From positions 744,001 to 808,000 of the forward strand of contig WTXG01000005.1 in the NCBI GenBank assembly GCA_022496185.1: a DNA stretch of 64,000 nt. The letters run 5' to 3'. Positions 35,099 to 46,659 of the stretch are shown here, one piece after another (positions within the stretch are counted from its first letter, which is position 1; each line of letters opens with the position of its first letter). The notes below the pieces were generated by a model. The model made no database searches, had not been told where the DNA came from, and worked only from the letters and a program-made list of their open reading frames with translations. The position numbers and the translations under genes were made by a program. Source of the DNA: Multifurca ochricompacta (lineage: Eukaryota > Basidiomycota > Agaricomycetes > Russulales > Russulaceae).

Positions 35099-36608
35099 AT
35101 GTCGGCTACGACACTTGCTTCGTTCCCCAGAGCTACGCCTGGCGCACCTGCTGAAGAGCAAGCCATTGCATTTGAGGATGATCCGCGCGTACACTTTGAT
35201 ACGCAAGGCGGCCGATGGCGCCTTGAGGACGGTGACGCTGAGTTCGAGTACGAGCCCTCAAAAGCTGTGTGGATCCCCGTGGTCAGTCTGCTCCTTACAG
35301 CTCCGCAATAATTGAGACGGATCTTGCTGCACGCTGTTATAGGTCGACGAAGACCTGATCCGAAAACAGCAGGCCGCGTATTCCGTAGCCGGCGTTGATG
35401 AGGAGGTGCGCAATAATCTGTATCTACGGTAACCCAACGCTTGACTTGACTAACGCGCCGTTGCATGACAGACGCCCGCCGCACCCGTTCTTGCCCGAAC
35501 AAACAAGAAGCGCAAGGAGCCTGAGGACTACACCTCTAGTACAGTCGGACAGCCAGGGCCATCGACTAAGCGTGGTAAAGGTGCTAAGGGGGCAAACAAT
35601 GGTAATGCGCCACCTGTGGAGCGTAAATCCAAGAATACAGCCGTCTTCGTGAGACTTCCGTTCGACGCCACGTTTGAGGAGGTCGTCGAACGGTTCAGCA
35701 AGTGCGGGCTTATCGAAGAGGATAACGAGGGGGATCCCAAGGTCAAGATGTATGCACGCGAGGACGGTACATTCAGTGGCGAGGCTCTCGTTGTATATTT
35801 TAAAGAGGATTCCGTCAGTCTCGCTATCAATATTTTGGACGATGCAGAGCTTCGGCTTGGTGACCCCCTCTCACGGATGAGTGTACAACGCGCCGAGTTT
35901 GGGCCCAAAAATGATGACGCGGGCGGGGCAGAAAAACCGAGGAGAGTTGTGGATAGGAAAAAAACTACAAAAAGAATTGGGAGGATGCAAAAGTACGCGC
36001 CCCGCTTCTACGATTTTTGACGACACTCAATGTCGAGTCAGGAAGCTGGAAGAATGGGTCGACGAAGATAACTTTGGTCCCGCTATCACAGAAGAGAATA
36101 CAGACATCTCCGACGACAAAAATAGTCGGGTGGTGGTGCTCAAGTACATGTTTACCCTAAAGGAACTTGAAGAGGACCCTTCATTACTCTTGGATCTGAA
36201 AGAGGACGTTCGAGAAGAATGCGAGACGCTTGGGGAAGTTACCAACGTGGTGTTATACGACGTAAGACAAGACGTTTATACTGCGCTGTCCCCTTCTTAC
36301 CTGTTCAATGATAGAAAGAGCCAGATGGCATCATGACGGTGAAGTTCAGGGACCCTGTTAGCGCGCAAGCATGTGTTTTGGTACGTCTTTACAAGTCAAT
36401 AGGATAATGCTCGTTTTGAGTTGCACGAACGCAGAAAATGAAAGGTCGGTTCTTTGCGGGACGTAAGGTAGAAGCGTTTCTATGGATGGGCAAGCAATAT
36501 TTCAAGCGTAGTGGTGTGGCAGACGATGTCGAAGAAGCTGAAGGGGATGAAGGTGAAAAGAAGCGACTGGACGCCTTTGCGCAGTGGCTGTTCACAGAAG
36601 GCGACTGA
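35099..36608 (+). CDS. CUS2: CUS2/Tat-SF1-like splicing factor with RRM and UHM
   Basis: Cus2 acts in U2 snRNP assembly by binding the SF3b1 ULM through a UHM domain. Exon 1 starts at 35099 (MSATTLASFPRATPGAPAEE) and has VHFDTQGGRWRLEDGDAEFE. RRM1 lies at about 35625-35880: AVFVRLPFDATFEEVVERFS, GEALVVYFKEDSVSLAI. An intron after GRMQ (5' edge near 35993) joins KKLEEWVDEDN. The second RRM/UHM runs from 36128 (RVVVLKYMFTLKELEEDPSL) to 36520. It includes ECETLGEVTNVVLYD, IMTVKFRDPVSAQACVL and GRFFAGRKVEAFLW, the last being the UHM R-x-F-type loop. The C-terminus is acidic, ending at stop 36608. The splice joins keep one frame throughout. Confidence 0.93.
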
Positions 36609-37083
36609 TCATTAGTTTCACTTATCTATGGCTTTCCCTTGGAAGTGACCTACTCACGGTTCTGCTTCACAGAACTTATGCTTGATAGTCGTGGTATATC
36701 GCAACTAGTTGTCCCATCAATGCGCTCTGGTGAGGTGTTATATGTTAATCTCCCAAATATCATACTTTACGTCCTAGTCGTACATCATTGTTATCCTGAA
36801 TATTGATTTATTTATTTTTCCTCATCAGGCGAGTTGTGTTTTTCAGTTTTTAGGTAACATTTGTTCTGGTATTCCCTGGTTTATCTTGACACCTTGCCAA
36901 GGGCGGACTCGGGCTCGAGCTTAAATTATAGGTGTCCCACTCTACGGAATATCTACACGCGTATATGTGCACAGGCCATATATGCATGCTGGTCGTTATC
37001 TCACGTAGAAACCAAAAAACGTTTACTAAAAAATCTGCGCGTGTGATGTAAGGGTCTATGTCAGCTATTTCTGATCACTTTCA
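36609..37083. other. Convergent intergenic gap
   Basis: This 475-bp, A/T-rich gap lies between CUS2 and LSB6, which end toward each other. It holds both 3' UTRs. No other feature was recognised. Confidence 0.55.
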
Positions 37084-40000
37084 TCACCAACACCAGAAGA
37101 GTGGCCTCTTGGTAATCATCTCAAGTCGCTGCGAGACACAAGTCAGTAACTGACAACAATAAAGCACTTGTCGATCATTCGTACCTCCGAAATCACTACC
37201 CGTTTCCTTACCGGTTCCTGCATCCAGTCGAGGGTTCTGCGTGCAACTTGTGCCGAGTGACTGCTCGCTCCACGTCCGTGGTGAGCGCCAGCCGACAGCG
37301 GGGCGGTGTCAAGGTGTGATAATGACTTGGACAGCGCCACAACGTCCTCCTCATGGTCCTCAATTAACGTTGAGGGAGTCGGTGACTCAGCCTCAGGGAC
37401 GGGTGGGAGCTCGGGTGCTCCTGCGCGTGATGGTGCAGAGCTGCTAGCGTCTTGCGCAATCTCCAAAAACGCCAACCTGTTGATGGCGGCAACCGAGCGC
37501 GGTGCTGATGAAGACTCGCCTACATCTTCTTCAATTTCTTCTATCACATGCTCGACTGCAAGCCGCTCAAGGCTCGCTTCCACAGCATCAAGCCGTTCCA
37601 TGTGCTCCAGGACCGTCACCCCAGTCGTCCCTGGGTGCACTCTTTGAAACTTGACAGAAAAAGGTACTGGTCGCATTGGTCCCGTGGAATCCGAGCTAGT
37701 GCGTCGCATCGGTGGCGGGAAATCACCACTGCTGCTCTGACTACGTGAGCGCTTGTGTGGAGGGACTTTTCCAGGGATAGGGAGGGTGTTTATAGACGGT
37801 TGAGGAGAAGCGCTGAGCGAGCCATGCAAAATTTTGGTAATCGCATCTTCGTCGAGCTCGAGTTCATCGTCCCAAACGAGGGCCTTCGTCCGACGAGTCA
37901 GTTCAAGAGGACCTGGCAAATGACTGTTTGGTATCCGATCAAGGTCAGTATGAGCAAACTCACCCTCATCCTATCGTAACCAAACCAGGAAGTTTAACTA
38001 CCCACTTGAAGGGGAAAAGGGGAACTGAGGGGCTGTACTTACGTCGTGTTTCAGCGACTGGACAATGTTCCATGCCTGTCCTTTGATCACTGCAAGTTGT
38101 CTCTGAGTTGAAAATATGAGATTACTGCCTGCATTTGCCACGGCGAACCCACATCAAACATCTTTGGGTGAAACCCCGGGTCTACTGCAAAAAGTTTTCT
38201 GAGTTGGAACGTTGTTTCTTCCCACCAGGTCTTTGATGTCAATATAGGCAAAAAGTGCTGCCGAGTGCGCTCGCTAAAGGGTTTCCCAATTATGCTGACT
38301 GGTAGATATAGCCAACCGTATGTGTAAGAACGCCACCCATGGGGGTGCTCATGGGGGAAAGACAGTGAATTGTCAATTGCGGCAATATGGACATGTGGGC
38401 GTTGCGTGTATGAAGCTTGTGGGTTGGAGGATGTGCGGGTAATGCGAGGAGGAGCGGCAAAGGTTACACTGGCTTGGGAGGAATTAGAGGGTAATTCATT
38501 GCGCCGGAGCTCACTCATCGCTGGGACTTCCAGCTGAGCAGAACGTGTCGGCGCAATGTCCACCAAAGATTTATCGTGCTCTGCTTCACAGTACTTGATC
38601 ATATAGTTGTCAGCACCCCGGTCGGTGTTGAGCATGAGATAATCTGGGATTCATGGTTTATTACATATCCATGTGCCTGAGATGGAAGCTTACCCAGAAT
38701 GACTAGCCTGCGAGCGAATGTGTTAATGGAATTTTCTGAGACTAAACCAGGGTCTTACTTTTCGAGCTCCTCTCGGAAACTCTGTTGCAAGGCCGCCGAC
38801 CAATAAAAAGGATGACTGTAATCGGCTTCGGATGCATCATATAGAACCCTTTCGTATTCCATATCTGCGTCATCATCATAGCCCTCAGTGCCAGTGCGAC
38901 CACATATAACCTTTATAGCACCCAAGAAACGCTTCGTTAAATTACTTGCGCGATGCGTCGAGTCGTCGAATGTGTCGGCTATTGAGCGCCCTGGCCAAGG
39001 GTGGTTACGAAGGAAATCGGATGCGTCTACGACCGCATTCGTGTCATGATGTAAAGATGTAAAGACTACCTCCACACAATAGGCGCTCACCCTGAAAGCC
39101 ATGCATGAAGCATTGCATGCTCCCAATTTTCTCAGGCAGAGGCTTCCCCTTTTTGTACGCTGTTCGGTCTATCCAGTCATAGAAGAATGCCTTTGGTGCG
39201 TTCATTTTCAAGAACAAGAAAAGCACAAGTTCGTGGGACTGACCGGGCTGGAGAGTGACACAAGTTGTGTCTTTGGAACAATATGGAGATTAAGCCGAGT
39301 ATCAAGAAGAGAAGCCGCGGCCTCTGAGATATAACTTGAAGAAACCTAAGCAACCTCGCATATGTGCTGCCAGAGTATCATACCTGAGGTTAGGGATAAG
39401 ACACGCCCGACCGAATGGGATGATCCATCGAAATTGTCGATGCAACCACTTAGTTGTCTGCATAAGAAATGTGTAAGATTTTTTCAATCTAGAGTGCACA
39501 CCCCCACCTTTGGGTTCAAACGACCGTATGGTTCCTCGTCCTTTGGCTTGAACACTCTAAGTATGTATCAGCAAGCGGGACGGAATGAACAGAGCGTGGG
39601 CTCACGCAACGGTCTGAACTCTCCCATCTATCTTAACTCGAGCAAAATAGGACCCCGAGGAGCCTTTGGCGATCATCTTGGGATGTATGCCCTCTGAAAT
39701 TGCACGTTTTACAGACTGAATGAGACTAATCATAGTATTAACAGACAAATGTCTTCGTTGAGTAAAGTAGACTTACGAGTCGTACTCTTCTTGAGTCATA
39801 GGCGACTCATGGTCCAAAGTTTTAAGCTAACAAAGTTTGTTGAATGCATAGCGTCGAAGATGAAGGTCAAACATACAACACCGCCGCCTACAAGTGCCGA
39901 GACAAATTGTGGGTCAAAGACGGTTCGGATTATCTCCTTTTTCAAGTGAATATCGTCCACTTTCTTCTTGCGCTTCATCTTTTGCGCAATAGATTCTGTC

Positions 40001-40246
40001 CATCTTAATTCTGCTCGGAAGCGTAATTTAACGAAGAGACACGGACACACCGCTTGAAGGCAGCATCTAGCTTGCGTAAATCAATAGCTCCTGAAGCATT
40101 CATGCGCCGAATGCCCTTGACACGAGGACTACTTGGGGCAGTGACTGGGGAAGGAAGGCCATCAGGGTTAAGTTCGGGCTCGTCGGGTTCGTCATATCAT
40201 CATCGGCACTCTGTGGTAGAGGTTGATACTCTGAACGGTCTGGCAT
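37084..40246 (-). CDS. LSB6: Type II phosphatidylinositol 4-kinase (LSB6/PI4K2)
   Basis: The enzyme makes PI4P on endosomal and vacuolar membranes. The start ATG at 40246 gives MPDRSEYQPLPQSADDD. The frame then shifts near 40193-40204 (one base short) to DEPDEPELNPDGLPSPVTAP and MNASGAIDLRKLDAAFKR. Later exons have PYGRFNPKW-like sequence, VIPFGRACLIPN, AFFYDWIDRTAYKKGKPLPE and KIGSMQCFMHGFQ. Then comes MLNTDRGADNYMIKYC (catalytic loop of the type II family). HVHIAAIDNSLSFPHEHPHG contains the metal-binding AAIDN. It continues WRSYTYGWLYLPVSIIGKPF, SERTRQHFLPILTSKTWWEE and TTFQLRKLFAVDPGFH. The 37143-37919 exon adds a Ser/Pro-rich tail, and a last exon ends RLEMITKRPLFWCW (stop 37084). The start lies only 120 bp past the SSU1 stop. 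Confidence 0.93.
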
Positions 40247-40366
40247 GAGGGTTTGAGGAGCTGAAATATGAAGTGTAAAGTGCAAGACAGACAGTAATAC
40301 TAATACTGTACAAGTTACGTTACGTCCACTTTCCAATATCACGTGACTATGGTCTAAGTCTAAGGT

Positions 40367-41829
40367 CTAAGGATACGAAGAATTAATTTCATTATCTGCT
40401 TCACTAATCTCTTCCACTTCTAAACAAGGCGCCTCGAATATCTTCCCATGTCGAACCAAGGAAATCGTCCGACAGAATACTGCAGTCCATAACAGGATGG
40501 TGAAGACTGAATATACTGCGCCCCAGACTCGGAAGAATGGCACGTCAAGCACTCGATACAAATTGATGGTCAGGTTTGCGTACACGCCCTATAAATGCCT
40601 ACGTCATGTGAACCAACTGAGAAACCATCTCCCACACTCACATTGGGGAAAGTCATGCCCCAGAAGGAGAGTTTGAATGGGATTCGTTTTCTGCGTAAAA
40701 CACGCTGGATCCCCAATAATGCATACCCAAGCCACATCGTTGCAAGAGCCCAGAGAAAGAAACTGATGCAAACACACAAGGCGAAAACATTCTCGCCTGC
40801 TTGCGCGCTTCCAAGAAATGAAGACCTACTTCCCGAGACAGGCAGGAATGACTTCAGTGACTGTCCGATGAGAAGTACAGAAAATCCCGCCTGCCCCATA
40901 GGTCCCAGAGGAATGAAGGAGCTGAATATACTGGCGCCTGGTGGAAAGCCGTGTAGAATGAGGCGATAGAGGTAGATCGTGAGAATCATGAATGCGAGGA
41001 CAAGACCGACCGAGACCATAGAAATCGAGAAAGCCACGGTGGTCAGAGCACTAGTGACCGAGTAGGAGTGAAGCGCCTGGGCGAGCTCCCCACCAGCTGA
41101 CGACGCGACGATGAGGGTTACGACGGGAAGTAACCAGACAGACGTCATCTGATGGAGAGAATGGTGCTGTTCAGTGATCCTAAGCAAACCGGTGAGGTAT
41201 AAAGTAGGTTTGAATGCACGAGAACGCTCCTCACATGATATATATCACACCCCAACAACATAGGACTGAAATCCCAACATCAACCCACCATAACCCCCAA
41301 AGTGTGTAAAGGAACGCGCGCCCTCCAAAACCATATTGGCCATACAATACGGTAGTTCCCACACCGATCAAGGTAGCAGCACCCATAGGAAACGTTCCTA
41401 GATACAGGCCTTGAACAGGATGCCGAATCATGATGCTCCATACATCAGGGAAGAGTGTGTACCGCATGATGCTAATTGTAGTGAAAATAAAAAATAGTAT
41501 GAGGTTCAGGACGAAGAATGCAGCGCTAATTGCATTTAAGGCGTCTGTTTCATTTCCGTACGGGAATGCTGCAAAGAGTATTGACACGGCACCGGTACCT
41601 GTTGAATACAAGTTGAACCGTTAGACATCTCAAGCCAGGTTAACAACGGGTGGATCCAGGAGAATCCGGGCCCGCTCGACATAAAGCCAGTGCTCTGGAA
41701 AAGGAACATACCCATATTCACCGCAAACCATGCTGGTGCGAAGTGGCTATAATAATGTTAGACAACGGCCGTGAAATGAAGTTAGGGAGCACACCGAATA
41801 CAATCCGCTACGCCCTTCTTAGTGTACAT
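40367..41829 (-). CDS. SSU1: SSU1-type sulfite efflux pump (TDT family)
   Basis: Ssu1 exports sulfite across the plasma membrane; TDT relatives carry malate or other dicarboxylates. The start ATG at 41829 is the first Met after an in-frame stop and gives MYTKKGVADCI. Splicing then builds RHFAPAWFAVNMG joined to TGAVSILFAAFPYGNETDA, the family's first helix signature. Further helices follow: VLNLILFFIFTTISIMRYTL, VWSIMIRHPVQGLYLGTFPM, LYTLWGLWWVDVGISVLCC, SVWLLPVVTLIVASSAGGEL and VFALCVCISFFLWALATMWL. The last exon ends NEINSSYP at stop 40367. I count about ten membrane segments, as expected. Whether it exports sulfite or another anion cannot be told from this. Confidence 0.88.
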
Positions 41830-42440
41830 GCAGTGGTACTAGCGAAATGAGATGGATAGGAAGAAGAGGTGCACCACGCGCGGCAAGAATTGGGGGGGGA
41901 GGGGGACACGTTTTATACATGGACAATTCGGAATTCAGCAGAGGGGAGGGGCAGAGGTGCCAGGATTATCAATATCAGGCGTGAAAAATGTGAGTGATTC
42001 CGAATCATTCGATGACTCACCTCACCAGCTCTCTCGACTGGGCAGCACGCACGTTGGCAGTTCCCTCACTCGTTATCCATGCATGACGATTCCTGGGTAC
42101 CGGGTGGTTATAACGATAGCACTTTGTGAGATGGTGAGATGGAGATGGGCGAAAGTCAGAATTAGAGTCAGATGCCGATCCAAGATTAGTTACCTCGCTC
42201 GTGGGGGCGGCAATATAAGCGCCTGTGCTGTCTTCTTCCCTCTTTGTCGTGGCTCGCGGCTACTAGGGGAAGGGTACGCGAGACCCGTTGCAGGTTGTGT
42301 TGCTGTGGTTTTTTAGCCACGGGAGTGGCAAGTCTGAACGTTGCATTTTTGCTCTGACCTACAGAAATACCAAACAAAGACCTCACTGATAGCCTTGAGA
42401 TCTACCACCCGTACATTGCTCTTCATTTCTCTCAGCCACC
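41830..42440. promoter_or_regulatory. Divergent promoter region, SSU1-like and unknown gene
   Basis: This 611-bp region separates divergent starts. No named site was recognised with confidence. Confidence 0.35.
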
Positions 42441-44090
42441 ATGGGCTTTTTCACAGACATCTTCAATCACCGCGATAAGTCTGGCAGCTCGCTTCGTCAG
42501 AACATGCTCGAAGCCCATAGCGAGAAAGCGAAGGAGGTGCCCGCATCAACGTCAACTCCTTCAGGCGATCTAGAGGCATCAGAAGGCGTCCAATCAGCAA
42601 ATCCTTCGGACGTCTCTCCGCCAGCATCGGATACCCCGCCTGTCTCTCAAGCCGATGGCTTTGACACAGCTGCAGCCACGAGTGCCTCCCCCGACGCCAA
42701 TCGGCGTTGGTCCTTCCAAAATCCGTTTGTACTCTCTCGTAAACCCGCACCTTCGCTCTCCAACATCGAAGAGCGTGACCCACCCGCACGCGCGACTTCC
42801 AAGGTAACTACAGTCAAGTAAAGCGTGTATCGCTTTCATATGCCGATCGTCGAGCGAAGGAGTCCGCGTTGGTTGTTCGCTCCCTCATCGTCGGACAGGA
42901 CACTGATGCGGACGGTCTGGCTGTGTCGCAAGTGCGCGTCTCGCGCTCACAGCTGAGCAATGTCAAAGCGCAGCTACTGAAACCGAAGACAGCGAACAAG
43001 GTTATCGCGCAACTGAGAGTTCTACCTGCTCTTTCCAACTCTACTTCCCAGTCAAGCACCCCCATTCACGCAGTGTGCTTTCCTTGCACTGACGAGGAGG
43101 CTGAAAGAAGCACTTCAGCTACTTCCGTGACGTCAAGCCGGTAACGGAGCGCGCGCTTCGTTTCTCGACCGTCGCAAGTGCGACGATCGACTCAATCGCA
43201 GAGGCGTTCAGAGACCTACACATTGTCAGTCTCTTCACAGCACCGGATTTAGGACTGGGCCAGCCGGGAGACGGACCTGGGCTCCTTGCCGGCGCGGTCC
43301 CCACTCCAGAGACAGTTATCAACGGAATCGTGCAGATCACACCCCAACTTTTGGCATTGGGTTTTGCGACGGGAAAAGCTATTATACCTGACCATACAGG
43401 CGTATACCCGCCCACAGATAGGATATCCGTCTTGACATGTACGTGCGCTTGTTGGTCATTTGTTGAAAGGTCTTTGATACCCGCTGTTAGACTGGTGGGG
43501 CCTAGAACTGCTCCTACCCCACCAACTTTGGACTATCTTGGCGTGAGTTGCATACTATGTCTTTAACTTCATCTCAGTGATGACCGTAAGCAGCGTGCCC
43601 ATTCCATCTCGAGCACGGTCATGAATTTCCTCACCACCTTAAGTGTCATGTACGAGGGCGTACGCGAGATTCTCCCCTTCGTGCGGTATTTCTCGCAATA
43701 CATCGACTTTGAGTTCAACTCGATCAAGGCGCAGAATCTTGGCAAGGGTGTAATCTGCGCTGCCACCTGGTGAGCCCTGAGAAGGTGACCTCTCTTCTAC
43801 ACAATGGCGAACGTTCATATCTGTACCTTAGGATGATGCCAGTTGCTCTGGTTCCACGTCCTTGGGATTTCCCCGATCCCCCTAAGCGTGTGGAACCTCC
43901 AGCAATGGCTACGCTGCCAGATGCCAATCCGACTATAACCGTACCTGGGCCGGTGGCACTTGGCCAGACGGGAACGCCTGCATCCCCCCCACTCACATCC
44001 GGGGCAGTGACAGGGCCTCTTCCCTTACCATTGCCTGCAACGCATAACCCTACTCCCAGTGATCTCGTTCTGGCGGCGGGCTCGGCTTGA
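42441..44090 (+). CDS. Conserved fungal protein of unknown function
   Basis: I recognise the type as a conserved Agaricomycete protein but not its function. Exon 1 starts MGFFTDIFNHRDKSGSSLRQ and is Ser/Pro-rich. The core has ALVVRSLIVGQDTDADGLAV, YFRDVKPVTERALRFSTVAS, ATIDSIAEAFRDLHIVSLF, NGIVQITPQLLALGFATGKA, FLTTLSVMYEGVREILPFVR, YFSQYIDFEFNSIKAQNLGK and WMMPVALVPRPWDFP. The tail is Pro-rich. The frame breaks near 43104-43106 (AAA, one A short) within CTDEEAE-KKHFSYF. A second change near 42818 could be a missing base or a 56-nt intron (gtaact...gcgaag). The hydrophobic central segments could be membrane-associated helices, though no clean transmembrane topology is seen. Confidence 0.75.
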
Positions 44091-44912
44091 CCACATTCTT
44101 GTTATTGTTCACTAAGTTACGTATGCGCTCTGCGCGGCTCCTCTGTGATGTTGGCACATTACTAGTAGCCATACCCTTTACGACCATACCCCTGAAGTCT
44201 TCAATTTCACAACCGACATTGTCGTGGAATTCAGGTCACGTTTCAGTTTCAAGTCTTTGGGCGCCTTTTCCCGTATTACGGCTAAGCTTTCCCTTGTGAT
44301 TTTACCACTTGTACACGTTATTTCTTGGTGCCGCTTTGCTAGTAATGTAATTGCGGCTGCAATGAATCCCTCGTTTCCCTCGTTTTTAGCACATCCGCGG
44401 CTCTCAGAAGCGTGCTTGTACTGTGTGCTCGCTGTGGAGATCCTGCTCCTACTGAAGGAAGGACGAGTTACAGAATAGTTGTAAAAGCGTGTAACGTAAC
44501 CGCCGCTCAAAATGGGTTACATGTGACTGACGGTAATCACAAAAGTGCGGGTGTGCCCACTTTAAAAGCACCAATCAAGTTATTACCCGCTTAGAAGTGA
44601 GTCGCACAAACAACGTTACAACTCAACCGATCGTGGCGCCACCTTTTGATGTTATGGGGCATTCCATGAACCGAAAGCAAGCCGACATGCACTGACACTT
44701 GGAACGCAATGCATCTTACACGCATTATACTCATGTTTAGAAAGGATGAAAAAGTATGTCATTACAGGACTTGATGTAAAGTGAGAGTCATGAGTAATGG
44801 AACAAGTATGAATACGAAAGGGCAAAACGGGCACCGAAAACTCAAGTGAGGTTGAGAGCACACGACACGACACCTCACGTCTCACGCTGCCCGCAAAACG
44901 GTAAATGGGAAG
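44091..44912. other. Convergent intergenic gap
   Basis: This 0.8-kb stretch lies between the unknown gene and the first inhibitor gene. Open frames show no recognisable domain. Confidence 0.5.
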
Positions 44913-45329
44913 TCAGAGTCTCTTGGGAAGACCTTCAGGTTCTGTATATATGGTGATCAGGACGCGGCCCAAATATGACAGCTGCAGCAACACCAACCAA
45001 TATAATCAATCTCATTGTTACTCTTCAAAAGTTGTAGATGCAACTCAGGAATTGCAGCGCAGAATCCCTAAGAGAATAACGAGATGTAAGAGCTGGGAGA
45101 TGGGGGGATTGCCAAATGAGGGAACACGGACGTTCAGAAACCAGTCATAAGTTTGAGTAAGGCGACCACCAGCGTCTACGACGTCAGTCATGTATTTCAC
45201 GACCGTCTCCTCAGTGACCTCGTTTTTAAAAACGATCGTGTAACCTGGATGAGGTGAGCCATGAGATTCGGAGACGACTAACACGACGTGGAGAGACAAA
45301 CGTTTATCTTTATAGGTGATGGGGGCCAT
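44913..45329 (-). CDS. I9-type protease inhibitor (subtilisin-propeptide-like), copy 1
   Basis: Proteins of this type (Pleurotus proteinase A inhibitor family) bind subtilisin-like proteases. The exon from 45329 has GYTIVFKNEVTEETVVKYMT and DVVDAGGRLTQTYDWFLN. An intron then joins GFCAAIPELHLQLLKSNNEI and DYI. A second intron joins EPEGLPKRL at stop 44913. The strand order and the conserved IVFK, G-x-x-TQ, F-x-GF-A-x-IP and IDYIE positions match the family. The N-terminal stretch before GYTIVFK (MAPITYKDKRLSLHVVLVVS) is unusual and may include an unspliced intron. The tail lacks the common VTTQ end seen in copy 2. Its location in the cell is unknown. Confidence 0.8.
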
Positions 45330-45968
45330 GAGGATTGTAAGGGTGAGTGGTGAGTGGAAAAGGAAAAAAAAAGGTGGGAGAGAGATGAGTGGTGGTAATT
45401 AAACAAGAGAAGAAAATAAAAAATGAGGAAAGGGCGGACAGTTAAAGTATGTATGTAAAGAAGTTGACAACCACGGACCACGTCTCGTTTCGTATCCGAC
45501 TCGGGTTAGAGACACGCGACTTGAAGAATGAGCGTTTTATCCCCTTCAAGGTGATTTTTGCCGTGAAATCAAAAAATGAAATGAAATAAAAAGGGTAGGG
45601 ATTTTCCGTCATCGTCACTCCACCCACTGCGGGAAGGTTAAGTTGAAGTTCAGTTCAGAGGAGGCCGGTACAGGTGTGGAAGCATTTCTGAGGTGAGGGC
45701 GGTACGCGAACAGGCTCATGGCAATGGAAGAGGGAGTGAGAGCGAGAGAGAATTCAATACAGACTGCGAATCGTTTATTCATCAGCTCATCGCCCAACAG
45801 CCCCATAATCCTAATAAAACCGAGGGGGATTTCATACATTAGCGGCAGGGTTACATTGAGCAAGTGACATTACAATATTCCTCCACAATATTGGACTAAA
45901 GCATAATTGCGTACATGTATGTATTCACTTCTTTCATTTGACACCAACCTACAGCACGTTCCTATCAT
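45330..45968. other. Spacer between the two inhibitor genes
   Basis: This 639-bp spacer has no convincing gene. An open frame at 45615-45863 (minus) is unlike any family I know. The spacer contains the promoter of copy 1. Confidence 0.5.
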
Positions 45969-46386
45969 TTACTGAGTCGTAACTTGCGAGTCGGCCTCTA
46001 CAACCGCACGATATCAGAGAGATAAAAGCAACTGAATGGCACTGGTCTCTTACCAATATAATCTATTTGGTTGTCATCTTGCGAAAGATTACTTTGCAAT
46101 GTCAAGAGATAGGTATCTGGGATCTCGGCCGAGAAACCCTGGTTATGAAAGATTAGATATTCCAACTAATGCCAAGCGAATGCTAGGAACTGGGAGTATC
46201 AACCTTCAAAATGATGGAGTCGAATTTATTCTTGACAAACCCCCCGTTTTCGTTGACTTGAGAAGCTTGATTGTCGATTGCATCTTGTGAAGCAGTCTTC
46301 TTGAAAACGACGATGTACGCTGCGAGTAGGTGACATCAACTCAACAATGATGAATCCGTGTGTTGATGAGACTCACTTCCGGACAT
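45969..46386 (-). CDS. I9-type protease inhibitor, copy 2
   Basis: Four exons give about 79 residues. MSG is joined across an intron to TYIVVFKKTASQDAIDNQAS and QVNENGGFVKNKFDSIILK. Then comes GFSAEIPDTYLLTLQSNLSQ and DDNQIDYI, and the last exon EADSQVTTQ ends at stop 45969. This is a textbook member of the small cytosolic fungal I9 inhibitors: no signal peptide, one domain, VTTQ end. Exon phases mirror copy 1 (intron before GF and intron inside the E of DYIE), so the pair arose by tandem duplication. A TATA element lies 75 bp upstream. Confidence 0.88.
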
Positions 46387-46459
46387 GATAAGTAAGACCT
46401 AAGACTGTAACGTAGTAAAGGGAAAGATGTCTGTGTCTGTCTGTCTGTGTCTTTGTGTC

Positions 46460-46467
46460 TTTTATAA
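46460..46467 (-). promoter_or_regulatory. TATA box of I9 inhibitor copy 2
   Basis: The minus strand reads TATAAAAG about 75 bp before the start codon at 46386, a good distance for a fungal TATA element. Confidence 0.5.
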
Positions 46468-46659
46468 GATGGCCCCCCTATTGGTATTGGTATCGGATCG
46501 CAGCATCGCAGCACAATATCTTCCATGCCGTGTCGGCATGTGGTATTTGCCGTTATTAATTCACTTATTCACGTGACTGAACTCCCGTACCTGTACCCGT
46601 ACCTGCTGCTGTACAATACATCCAACACCTGACGACATCCAACGACAGGTTAAAATAAA

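Noticed and set aside
43501..43545. A further missing base in the unknown gene at 42441
   Set aside because: The uncorrected frame already fits the splice phase (GC plus T gives Ala), so no error is needed there.
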